Shown here: piece by piece, positions 4,970 to 11,273 of the stretch
Layout: each line of letters opens with the position of its first letter
Position numbering within the stretch: the first letter of the stretch is position 1
Virus record (IMG/VR): IMGVR_UViG_3300009163_000218
Coordinates: 1 to 20,644 of that record
Source: a virus
Length of the DNA: 20,644 nt
Strand: one strand, 5' to 3'
Made by a program: the position numbers and the translations under genes
The notes under the pieces: generated by a model
The model's database searches: none
What the model was told of the DNA's origin: nothing
The model's input: the letters and a program-made list of their open reading frames with translations, nothing else

Positions 4970-5823
4970 AGTGCCATCAGGATTCCCTGCTCCAAACTAA
5001 TCTTCGGCTCATAGTAACTGAGCATGAACTCAGGATTGCCGACCCGATACTGAACTCCGACAGGTTCGGCGGTGAGGTGTTCGACTGGCGCATGATAGCC
5101 AGAAGTTAGCATGACCAGTTCGGCCAGTTGGTTGAATGAGGTTGCTCGACCGCTGCACAAGTTTGACACCTCGATGCCAGCGTCGACTCCAGCCATCACT
5201 GCACCCACAATGTCGTCGATGTGGATGAAGTCCCGAACTTGTTTCCCGTCACCCCACACTTGGAATGGTGTCTGGCGGTTCAGTCCTCGCTCAATGAACT
5301 TCGGGAACGGATAGTCCAAGTCTTGATCAGCGCCATAACCTGAGAACGGTCGGAACACCGACACCTTTAAGCCTTGTTCCCTGGCATGACTTGCCAGCAT
5401 CTCGCCGGTCAACTTTGCCCAACCATAGGTGAGGTCAGGATTCTGGATGTTGCTCAGGTCAATGTGATTCTCTGTCAGTTGAGTTCGCCAGCCATTTTCC
5501 TGATACACAATCGGGTATGCGGCAGAGCTGCTGAAGTAGACAATGCGTTCAGGTTTCGTGCGTAATGCCCAGCCGAACATCTCAGCGTCGATGGACAAGT
5601 CAACCGCCAGCGCCAGTGGTGAGCCTTCAATCATTCGTCGACCACCAACAACAGCCGCCAAGTGAATGACTAGGTCAAACTTGGTGCTATCGGTTCGGAA
5701 GAAGTCACGGGCATCTACTCCGTTGACAATGTCCACGCCAACAATCACATGATTACTTGAAGCAAAGTGTCGATGGAATGCTCGACCGACGAAGCCAGCA
5801 TCACCTGTGATAAGTATTTTCAT
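4954..5823 (-). CDS. NAD-dependent epimerase/dehydratase (extended SDR)
   Basis: The product has 289 aa, full length for a short member of the family. GDAGFVG at 7-13 is the Rossmann GxxGxxG dinucleotide loop. HLAAVVGG follows at 54-61. SSSAAYP (98-104) provides the active-site Ser, and Tyr133-xxx-Lys137 (YGWAK) is the catalytic pair. WGDGKQVRDFIHIDD (190-204) is the signature of UDP- and GDP-sugar epimerases and reductases such as GalE or Fcl. It would interconvert a nucleotide sugar for the adjacent glycosyltransferase. ATG 5823 overlaps the transferase stop by ATGA. The exact sugar cannot be read from sequence. Likely use is decoration of virion proteins, DNA or the host surface. Confidence 0.9.
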   Translation of the reverse strand: MKILITGDAGFVGRAFHRHFASSNHVIVGVDIVNGVDARDFFRTDSTKFDLVIHLAAVVGGRRMIEGSPLALAVDLSIDAEMFGWALRTKPERIVYFSSSAAYPIVYQENGWRTQLTENHIDLSNIQNPDLTYGWAKLTGEMLASHAREQGLKVSVFRPFSGYGADQDLDYPFPKFIERGLNRQTPFQVWGDGKQVRDFIHIDDIVGAVMAGVDAGIEVSNLCSGRATSFNQLAELVMLTSGYHAPVEHLTAEPVGVQYRVGNPEFMLSYYEPKISLEQGILMALGEQR

Positions 5824-6500
5824 GCGCTGAGTCTTTCTACTAGCTGACGGTAGCCATCGCTTTGAATGTAGGTGTGGAACATCTGAGAGTCGGCGTTGTT
5901 GATTTCGGCAGAGTTCACTTCTTGATAGCCAGCATCCCAGTCACCTTTCCCGGCGATTGGGTGAAGATGCTCGATGACAGTTTCGGGCAGGTAGCGGATA
6001 GCATTCAGGTCTTGACCTAGGCGAAGCCAGAAATTGTCTAGGTACAGGTGAGCGAACCCTTCAGGGATCATGCCGTTCAGTTCTTCCACAATGCTTCTGG
6101 TCATTCCGATGGCGGTTGGAAGTTGTTCTTGCTGGAATAGGTCGTCACCATAGACCAGCCCTGTCACAAGGTCGTCAAGGTTTGTGCGCCACACTTTGTC
6201 CCATTGCAAGGTTCGAGGTCGATGGTCATCACCAACGAAAATGAAATACTCCCAGCGCTCATCTGTGATCAGTTGCCTTGCAGCGTTGTTGAGTGGGTCG
6301 GCCATGCCTTTGCGACCACGTTCGAAGGTCAGCACCTCGGTGAAGTTATTTTCGAGTGACAGGTATTGGTCAAGTGTTTTGTCATCCTCGTCGACTACAA
6401 CAAACAGGCGTGACATTGTTTCGGTGTCAATGAGTGACTGTTGCAGCTCTTTGATGTTGTGCGGTCGGTGTCGACTTGGCACGATGATTGCGGTGTTCAT
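5820..6500 (-). CDS. GT-A type glycosyltransferase (family 2-like)
   Basis: The product has 226 aa. AIIVPSRHRP opens the first beta strand as in family-2 transferases. FVVVDEDD (33-40) forms the nucleotide-binding strand, GMADPLNNAA the linking helix, and FVGDDHRPRT (88-97) holds the DDD/DxD-like metal site. LDNFWLRLG and VIEHLHP with GKGDWDAGY follow as the acceptor-side region. It sits directly before an epimerase, so sugar supply and transfer are probably paired. The start at 6500 lies in the 17-nt junction repeat with the strong AGGGGAG site. The acceptor is unknown; virion protein, teichoic-type host polymer, or modified base are possible. Confidence 0.8.
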   Translation of the reverse strand: MNTAIIVPSRHRPHNIKELQQSLIDTETMSRLFVVVDEDDKTLDQYLSLENNFTEVLTFERGRKGMADPLNNAARQLITDERWEYFIFVGDDHRPRTLQWDKVWRTNLDDLVTGLVYGDDLFQQEQLPTAIGMTRSIVEELNGMIPEGFAHLYLDNFWLRLGQDLNAIRYLPETVIEHLHPIAGKGDWDAGYQEVNSAEINNADSQMFHTYIQSDGYRQLVERLSA

Positions 6501-6512
6501 CTTTGCTCCCCT
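6496..6512 (-). repeat. 17-nt junction repeat, copy 2
   Basis: The same AGGGGAGCAAAGATGAA found at 4953-4969 joins the metallophosphoesterase gene end (also coding GEQR) to the glycosyltransferase start. The two copies flank the epimerase and glycosyltransferase pair. Confidence 0.85.
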
Positions 6513-7693
6513 GCTAGAACTGACAAATCTCGGCGTGGGTCGTAACTCTCACCCATAACAAATGACACGATGCCGGTCGGTGATTCTAACCCTGCACGAT
6601 CTCTGAACCAAGGTGAGCCGCCATCCATCGCAGGGAGTTGCACCCATAGGCGTGGCCCGACTTGAGCGACCTTGTAATGGTGATAGTGGGCAGTGAGTAG
6701 AACGTCAGCGTCACCCACTGGCGTTCGCCCTGTCGCCTGTCCTTGCCACCACTTGACTGCATCACGCGACTGATGACCATGCGCCAGCCCAAGGATTGAC
6801 CCTGACACGTTCAGCGCCAAGGTCTGATGGTCGCTATCGGGGTAGCGGAACTGGACATGAGCAAGGGCAGGGTTCTCGGCGCAAGCATCCTGCACAGCTG
6901 AGACCACCTCAATTTGCCATGAGTCGATGGCATCACCGATGACAAACCGTTGCGCTTCGTCGTGGTTGCCTGGGACAACTGGCACGATGAGGTTGTCGGT
7001 CAATGGTGCGAATGCTTTGATCCATGCCAGAAGCATTCGACGGGCAACCCTGACCTGTTGGGTGGTGCTGAGGTCTACTCGTCCAAGAATCTTTGAGTTC
7101 TGGCTCACGTTGCCTTCGATGCAATCGCCCATCTGTGGCAACACAACAGTTCCCACTGGTCGACCGATGCGAATAAGGTCTCGATGTCGCTGGACAGATT
7201 CCTCAATGCCGGTCAATACACGCCTCACAGTGCCTTCTGTGCCGTCTCCTGCATCCTTGCCCCACTGTGTATCGCCGATTGCGTAGACGGCGCTGAGATT
7301 GCCTGTGTGTGCCTTTATTCGGGCGTGTGGTCGCCACCTTTCTACATGGTCAATAAGCGCCTGAAGGTCAGAATCGTCAGTTGACGAATGAAGTTGGTCG
7401 GCTGGGACAATGTTGACTCTGGCAGACTCAAGCCAGTCGCCGTCATACTTCTGCCACCTCGAACGCCGCACGCCAGTGACACGCCACTGGGTTGGGTCAA
7501 GGTCGAAGTCGCCCAGCAGGTCAATGGCATCTGGCAGATCACCGGCGGTGCGAGGTGTGGACACAAAGAAACCGCCCGAAGCAGGATCAACCTCAAGTCG
7601 AGGTCGCCATGCTTCGGGCGTATTGGTGGTGCGAGTATCAGAGCCAGATTGACCGGCGCTGGCAAGTTTGGAAAGGTCGTCAGACAGCGTCAT
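6497..7693 (-). CDS. Metallophosphoesterase (calcineurin-like)
   Basis: The product has 398 aa from ATG 7693, which overlaps the HTH stop as ATGA. An in-frame TTG at 7708 with GGGGAA upstream is an alternative. The catalytic order is complete: GDTQW (140-144), GDCIEGN (189-195), GNHDE (242-246), AHGHQ (304-308) and TAHYHHYK (334-341), which gives the Asp, Asn and His ligands of a two-metal site. The first ~125 residues are an extra domain with a Trp-rich WRVTGVRRSRWQKYDGDW segment (70-87). Such phage proteins may act on DNA, nucleotides or phosphodiesters. Here it lies between a small HTH protein and sugar genes, so the substrate is open. DNA repair nucleases of SbcD type share this fold but usually have a partner ATPase, which is not seen. 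Confidence 0.85.
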   Translation of the reverse strand: MTLSDDLSKLASAGQSGSDTRTTNTPEAWRPRLEVDPASGGFFVSTPRTAGDLPDAIDLLGDFDLDPTQWRVTGVRRSRWQKYDGDWLESARVNIVPADQLHSSTDDSDLQALIDHVERWRPHARIKAHTGNLSAVYAIGDTQWGKDAGDGTEGTVRRVLTGIEESVQRHRDLIRIGRPVGTVVLPQMGDCIEGNVSQNSKILGRVDLSTTQQVRVARRMLLAWIKAFAPLTDNLIVPVVPGNHDEAQRFVIGDAIDSWQIEVVSAVQDACAENPALAHVQFRYPDSDHQTLALNVSGSILGLAHGHQSRDAVKWWQGQATGRTPVGDADVLLTAHYHHYKVAQVGPRLWVQLPAMDGGSPWFRDRAGLESPTGIVSFVMGESYDPRRDLSVLAGEQR

Positions 7694-7944
7694 CGAGGAC
7701 ACCGGCAACCGTTGGATTCCCCACGATTGCGATGACGGCTCACAGTGACAGCGCTCACCTTGAAGCCTCGGTTGGAAAGAACCTGAGCAAGGTCGGTGTG
7801 GCGTATCTGTCGATTGCCAAGGGCAGCCAATAAGGCTTCACGTTCTTCGTCGGGAAGAGTTGCAAGAACAGTGCTAACGGAACACAAAGGTCGAGCGACA
7901 CTCTTAGCGACGTGCAGGTCGTTCAGTTCGGCTATGAAGTCCAT
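7690..7944 (-). CDS. Small helix-turn-helix protein (84 aa)
   Basis: The product starts MDFIAELNDLHVAKS. Residues ~31-45 (PDEEREALLAALGNR) form a helix. Then IRHTDLAQVLSNRGFKVSAVTVSRHRNRG (47-75) is a helix-turn-helix with the V-S-x-x-T/V-V-x-R-H-R recognition helix. A short CRCPR tail ends it. A promoter directly upstream, with the transcript predicted to begin at the ATG, gives it its own expression. It could be a late regulator or a terminase small subunit; the small size and position far from the packaging genes in this window favour a regulator. It overlaps the metallophosphoesterase start by ATGA, so the two are co-translated. Confidence 0.6.
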   Translation of the reverse strand: MDFIAELNDLHVAKSVARPLCSVSTVLATLPDEEREALLAALGNRQIRHTDLAQVLSNRGFKVSAVTVSRHRNRGESNGCRCPR

Positions 7945-7950
7945 GAACCT

Positions 7951-7979
7951 AGACTAAAGGCTGAACTACTTCGTGCCAA
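7951..7979 (-). promoter_or_regulatory. Promoter for leaderless HTH transcript
   Basis: TTGGCA (7979-7974), a 17-nt spacer, then TAGTCT (7956-7951). The expected start, about 7 nt past the -10 box, falls on the A of ATG 7944. The -35 box is inside the end of the holin-like gene. Both boxes closely resemble those of the early promoter (TTGACA and TAGTGT). Confidence 0.6.
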
Positions 7980-8178
7980 TTCCGAACGCTGAATCCTTTG
8001 GGTTCAAGGCACGAACCAGCACAGGGACAAGCGAAGCCCACACTGCGTTGCCAATCTTCACTAGGTCATTGTGAGTCATGGTGAATGGTGTCACGTTGAG
8101 CGACATCATCACAGTGATCACACAGGCCAGCAAAGACTGAGCATAGGTCGCCAGGACTGATTGAAGTTTTGGGTTCAT
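7966..8178 (-). CDS. Holin-like membrane protein (70 aa)
   Basis: Residues ~8-28 (VLATYAQSLLACVITVMMSL) form a hydrophobic span. A second moderately hydrophobic helix at about 40-58 (IGNAVWASLVPVLVRAL) ends in RALNPKDSAFGIG, a tail I recognise from holin-like genes next to actinophage endolysins. ATG 8178 overlaps the endopeptidase stop as TAATG. Its job would be to permeabilise the membrane so the endopeptidase reaches the wall. The class (one or two spans) cannot be fixed from the sequence. Confidence 0.65.
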   Translation of the reverse strand: MNPKLQSVLATYAQSLLACVITVMMSLNVTPFTMTHNDLVKIGNAVWASLVPVLVRALNPKDSAFGIGTK

Positions 8179-8627
8179 TACTTGCCACCTAATCTGCGAA
8201 CAACTCGCATCAACGGATTCTTGCCAGTGTAGGCGAGAAGGAACTTTGGATTACGAGAACCGCCAACCTGCCAGTTCGCAGTTGGTTGAATCTCGAAGTG
8301 CAGATGTGAGCCAGTGCTGGAGTTACCTTCAACGCCAACATCAGCGATGTGTTGACCAATCTTGACCTTGTCGCCTGTCTTGACATGGCACTTGGAAACG
8401 TGGGCATATACGGTGTACCACTTGCCATGCTTGACCACAGGTGAGAACTTGCCAAAGCTAGAACCCCAGATGCCCACACCGACAACGACTCCATTGGCGG
8501 CGGCAAAGACTGGGTCGCCAATTGGCGCTCCAATGTCCACGCCTTGATGCCAACCTGACATCCAGACTTTCCCCTTCGTGCCATAGGCGCAGGTTACCTT
8601 GCGAGTAAGTTTTGTTGGCCATGCCAT
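8178..8627 (-). CDS. M23 family endopeptidase (endolysin)
   Basis: The product has 149 aa from ATG 8627, 5 nt after AGGAG; a GTG at 8633 would overlap that site. LytM/M23 zinc ligands are all present: His27 and Asp31 in HQGVDIGAP, then His76 in YAHVS as catalytic residue, and His108-x-His110 in SHLHFEI. It cuts peptide cross-links in peptidoglycan. No separate wall-binding domain or signal peptide is seen; the C-terminus ends in a basic VVRRLGGK stretch. It lies between a membrane coiled-coil gene and a holin-like gene, so this is the lysis cassette. Confidence 0.9.
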   Translation of the reverse strand: MAWPTKLTRKVTCAYGTKGKVWMSGWHQGVDIGAPIGDPVFAAANGVVVGVGIWGSSFGKFSPVVKHGKWYTVYAHVSKCHVKTGDKVKIGQHIADVGVEGNSSTGSHLHFEIQPTANWQVGGSRNPKFLLAYTGKNPLMRVVRRLGGK

Positions 8628-8635
8628 GTTCACTC

Positions 8636-8935
8636 CTAGTCGATGTGGTTGTCGAACTCACCCTGAAGGTGAGCAAGTTTGTCGCCGATAGTAATCTGGC
8701 GTTGTTCAATTTTGTCAATCTTGTTTGACATCTCGTTGACCGCTTGACGTAATCCGCCACCGTTCGGCCCGAACTGCGCAACGATGAAGTTCAACCTGTC
8801 ACAGATTCTCAGTTGTTGACTTTGAAACTCATTCTGGCGTGATTCAATTCGTCGCCAAATACCGAAAGCGCCAGCAAGGATTGCTGCAAAGAAACTGACA
8901 ATACTGACAAGGCTTGAGGTGTCGGACAAGTTCAT
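8636..8935 (-). CDS. Membrane-anchored coiled-coil protein (99 aa), lysis-associated
   Basis: An N-terminal span at about residues 8-27 (SLVSIVSFFAAILAGAFGIW) is followed by basic WRRIESR and a long helical domain (33-95) with heptad Leu/Ile spacing, including FGPNGGGLRQAVNEM and a final IEQRQITIGDKLAHLQGEF. This is the layout of a spanin-like or antiholin-like tether. It lies immediately upstream of the endopeptidase, whose ribosome site overlaps its TAG stop, so I assign it to the lysis module. A second holin is also possible. Confidence 0.6.
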   Translation of the reverse strand: MNLSDTSSLVSIVSFFAAILAGAFGIWRRIESRQNEFQSQQLRICDRLNFIVAQFGPNGGGLRQAVNEMSNKIDKIEQRQITIGDKLAHLQGEFDNHID

Positions 8936-8939
8936 GAGA

Positions 8940-9194
8940 TTACTTCTCGACTACAGCGACATAAACAGTCGTAGTGCCGGTGTTGGTCACTGCATACATC
9001 GGGCCAGTGTGAGTGTTGAAAGTAATCTTGTCGCCTGAATCTAGGCGAAGACCATTGGAAGTTGTCACGCCAGCATCGCCGACATACAGCAAGCCACCCG
9101 AGGTGTGAAGATGAACTTCTTCGGCTGCGACCGAGTCGGCAACAATCTGACTTGCGGTTGTAGTGATTGAGTATTGCGCGGAAGTGATAGCCAT
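8940..9194 (-). CDS. Small beta-rich structural protein (84 aa)
   Basis: ATG 9194 has AAGGAG 5 nt upstream and shares its base with the stop of the zinc-ribbon gene (TAATG); a start at 9245 would overlap that gene widely. The product alternates Thr, Ser, Val and Gly in strands (ITSAQYSITTTASQIVADS, then LHTSGGLLYVGDAGVTTSNG) and ends in a VYVAVVEK strand. Strand-rich, Cys-free and short, it resembles virion decoration or fibre-tip domains. It lies just after the distal tail genes, so a virion surface role is likely. Confidence 0.6.
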   Translation of the reverse strand: MAITSAQYSITTTASQIVADSVAAEEVHLHTSGGLLYVGDAGVTTSNGLRLDSGDKITFNTHTGPMYAVTNTGTTTVYVAVVEK

Positions 9195-9340
9195 TAGGAC
9201 TCCTTGGTTTCGGTTGGTGACTTGTCGGTGATTTCCTGATGGCAACCGCCACAGATCACAAGTTCGGCAGGGTCAGGGAATTGCACAGTGAAGCCGTCGT
9301 TGTGACAGTCAGGAGTGTGGCAGGTTAAGTCCCAAAGCAT
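9194..9340 (-). CDS. Zinc-ribbon protein (48 aa)
   Basis: ATG 9340 follows AGGGGAACTC. The product, MLWDLTCHTPDCHNDGF and onward, has C-x4-C (Cys7, Cys12) with His8 and His13 close by, then CGGCH (Cys30, Cys33), matching a small zinc ribbon. The C-terminal third is a polar tail. It ends in TAATG, coupled to the 84-aa gene. Proteins of this kind recur in actinophage tail-lysis regions without known function. Confidence 0.65.
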   Translation of the reverse strand: MLWDLTCHTPDCHNDGFTVQFPDPAELVICGGCHQEITDKSPTETKES

Positions 9341-9348
9341 GAGTTCCC

Positions 9349-9816
9349 CTAGTTGTTGTCAGCCGCAGCTGAGGTCATTTGAATGGCGTGATAATGCAGA
9401 TAAGTGTTCGTGATTGTGACAGCAGTTGGACTGACATTCAACACTCTCGCGGTAAAGCCTGAAGTCGTGACGCTAGCAACGCAGGTCGCCGCATAAGGTG
9501 TGCCTGAACTTGAAGTGATTTCAGCAGTCAAAGTCAGGATTGGATTCTGAGTGAATCGTGTGGATCGAGTAAAGGTGACCGTCACCGAAGCGCCAGCGTT
9601 CTGTGCGATGTTGGTTGCGTAAGTGATTTTATCGGTTGAGGTTGCAAACGGTAATGGTCGAAGCACCGAGTCAGCGGTTGAGGTGTAGGACAACTGGTTC
9701 GGATAAGTTCCGCCGTTGTAGACCTTGTTAATTGTTCCGCCCAAGTCATTCAAGTCTGAGGCTGGCAAAACAGCACCATCAGTGAATGAGGTTTTCGCTG
9801 GGAATCCTGCGGCCAT
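9349..9816 (-). CDS. Distal tail or fibre protein (155 aa)
   Basis: The N-terminus MAAGFPAKTSFTDGAVLPAS leads into DLNDLGGTINKVYNGG. This opening is typical of small phage tail-fibre proteins that attach by an N-terminal anchor. The rest is strand-rich (VTVTFTRSTRFTQNPILTLT and TTSGFTARVLNVSPTAVTIT) and ends in YLHYHAIQMTS. AGGAGAAGAC precedes the ATG. It follows the large tail-tip gene, so it likely sits at the tail end, perhaps as receptor contact. No enzyme motif is present. Confidence 0.6.
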   Translation of the reverse strand: MAAGFPAKTSFTDGAVLPASDLNDLGGTINKVYNGGTYPNQLSYTSTADSVLRPLPFATSTDKITYATNIAQNAGASVTVTFTRSTRFTQNPILTLTAEITSSSGTPYAATCVASVTTSGFTARVLNVSPTAVTITNTYLHYHAIQMTSAAADNN

Positions 9817-9824
9817 GTCTTCTC

Positions 9825-11270
9825 CTAAGTTCCGGGACTAAGTGTCAAAGACATCCGCCAAGAGTTCGGCAAGATGTCGTGGTTCATTTCTTGAACATAA
9901 CAATTGTAATTGAGTGTTGAACCGTAGATTGGATTACGAACAACCTGCACTGCAACACCAAGGTCAGCGTTGAGAATCTCATACCAAAGATTGTCGGAGA
10001 ACCCGACACATTCAAACCCGATGCTGTCCACTCGATAACGTGGGAAAGCAAACTGGTCAGCTAGTTGCTGGGTGATTGCTGCAATGTTGCCGGTCGAATA
10101 GAACGTGTCAACCTGCTTGGCGAATGTTCCATACTTGATGACGCTCGATTGGTTGAACTTTGTGGGGGTGCTGACGAATCCGTTCGGATCAGTATTGTTT
10201 GCAGTCACACTGTTGGTCATGTATTTCTCGCCACCGATGACACTGATTTCGTCATACTCAACAACATCAGAACTCGCACGAGTGTCAGTCATGACAAAGC
10301 GCACAGTCTTGGAAGCGAATGAACCAGGCGCGAACACCCCATAGTTCAACCAAGTGGCTTCACCGCTTGTGCTGACATAGAACATCGCACCTGCTTGAGT
10401 GCTGACAATAGGGTCAGTCATGGACAGCGCATCGTTCTTTGCAATCTTGCTGACAATGTAAAGGTTGTTAGAACTTCCAGCCGTTCCATAGTTCCAGCCT
10501 GAAGAATCCAAGATGCGAGAAATAGCGGTGTAGTCGCCTAGACCTGTGGTGTCAATGTCGGTGAACATTCTGCCCAGCATCGCCAGACCATCCACACAAG
10601 TGAATGTGACGACAGGTTCGAGCGAAAGGTCTTTGTCAATCTGCTCGATGAAACCTGAGAAGAGTGGAACTTCGGTAGGGCCACCACCGTGAGTGATAGT
10701 TCCGGTCACTCGAATGCCAGTTCCAGCGACAAGGATTGAATCAACGCTTGGCGTGACGTATCCCGAGAAGTAGGCAGCCGACAATTGACCTGAGCAACTA
10801 CCCGTCGCAGAGTTAGCGATAGTGAACTGGGTGCTTGTCACCGAGGTGACCGTCTGAAGGCTGAGGTTCAATGCAGTAGCGCTCAGGTTGATAATCGTGA
10901 CAATGTCGCCAACCTTGAGATTGTGGTTTGACGTGTAGGTCACAGTTGTTCCGTTACCGCTGGCGGCAGTAATCAACGCAGACTTGGAGAACTCAGGGTC
11001 ATAACTGCCCGAAGTGTTGTCCATCGTCATGACCAAAGTGCCAGGCTGAATCTGTTGATCCTCACGAGTGCGACCTCGACGAATACTGATGCGCTTCACA
11101 TCTGTTGTTGGCATCTGAGTCAACGTGGTGAAAGGTGTGTAAGTGCCAAGAACATCTGTGCCTGAAGGCGCAAGTGTTGACCATCCGAGCGTGAACAATC
11201 CAGAAGTGCGGTTGCCAGTATCGAGGTAGACCTTAATCAGTGGCGCATTCGTGCCGTCATAAAGTGCCAC
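9825..11270 (-). CDS. Minor tail / tail-tip protein (481 aa)
   Basis: The start is GTG 11270 with GGAG 8 nt upstream, 3 nt after the tape measure stop. Residues ~57-92 contain RISIRRGRTRED, then PGTLVMTMDNTSGSYDPEF, the pattern of actinophage tail-tip proteins downstream of the tape measure. An inserted beta module (99-165) carries GNGTTVTYTSNHNLKVGDIVTI and a Thr-rich end; a related one lies in the 518-aa fibre. The middle (about 200-300) reads like a hub domain with PLFSGFIEQIDKDLS. The C-terminal part ends MNHDILPNSWRMSLTLSPG. It probably builds the baseplate-like tip. Confidence 0.75.
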   Translation of the reverse strand: MALYDGTNAPLIKVYLDTGNRTSGLFTLGWSTLAPSGTDVLGTYTPFTTLTQMPTTDVKRISIRRGRTREDQQIQPGTLVMTMDNTSGSYDPEFSKSALITAASGNGTTVTYTSNHNLKVGDIVTIINLSATALNLSLQTVTSVTSTQFTIANSATGSCSGQLSAAYFSGYVTPSVDSILVAGTGIRVTGTITHGGGPTEVPLFSGFIEQIDKDLSLEPVVTFTCVDGLAMLGRMFTDIDTTGLGDYTAISRILDSSGWNYGTAGSSNNLYIVSKIAKNDALSMTDPIVSTQAGAMFYVSTSGEATWLNYGVFAPGSFASKTVRFVMTDTRASSDVVEYDEISVIGGEKYMTNSVTANNTDPNGFVSTPTKFNQSSVIKYGTFAKQVDTFYSTGNIAAITQQLADQFAFPRYRVDSIGFECVGFSDNLWYEILNADLGVAVQVVRNPIYGSTLNYNCYVQEMNHDILPNSWRMSLTLSPGT

Positions 11271-11273
11271 AGG

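Noticed and set aside
8210-8584. 124-aa minus-strand frame inside the endopeptidase gene
   Set aside because: Out-of-frame shadow of a gene with complete M23 motifs.
9195-9245. Start at 9245 for the 84-aa structural protein
   Set aside because: It would overlap the zinc-ribbon gene by about 50 nt; ATG 9194 has AAGGAG and a TAATG overlap.
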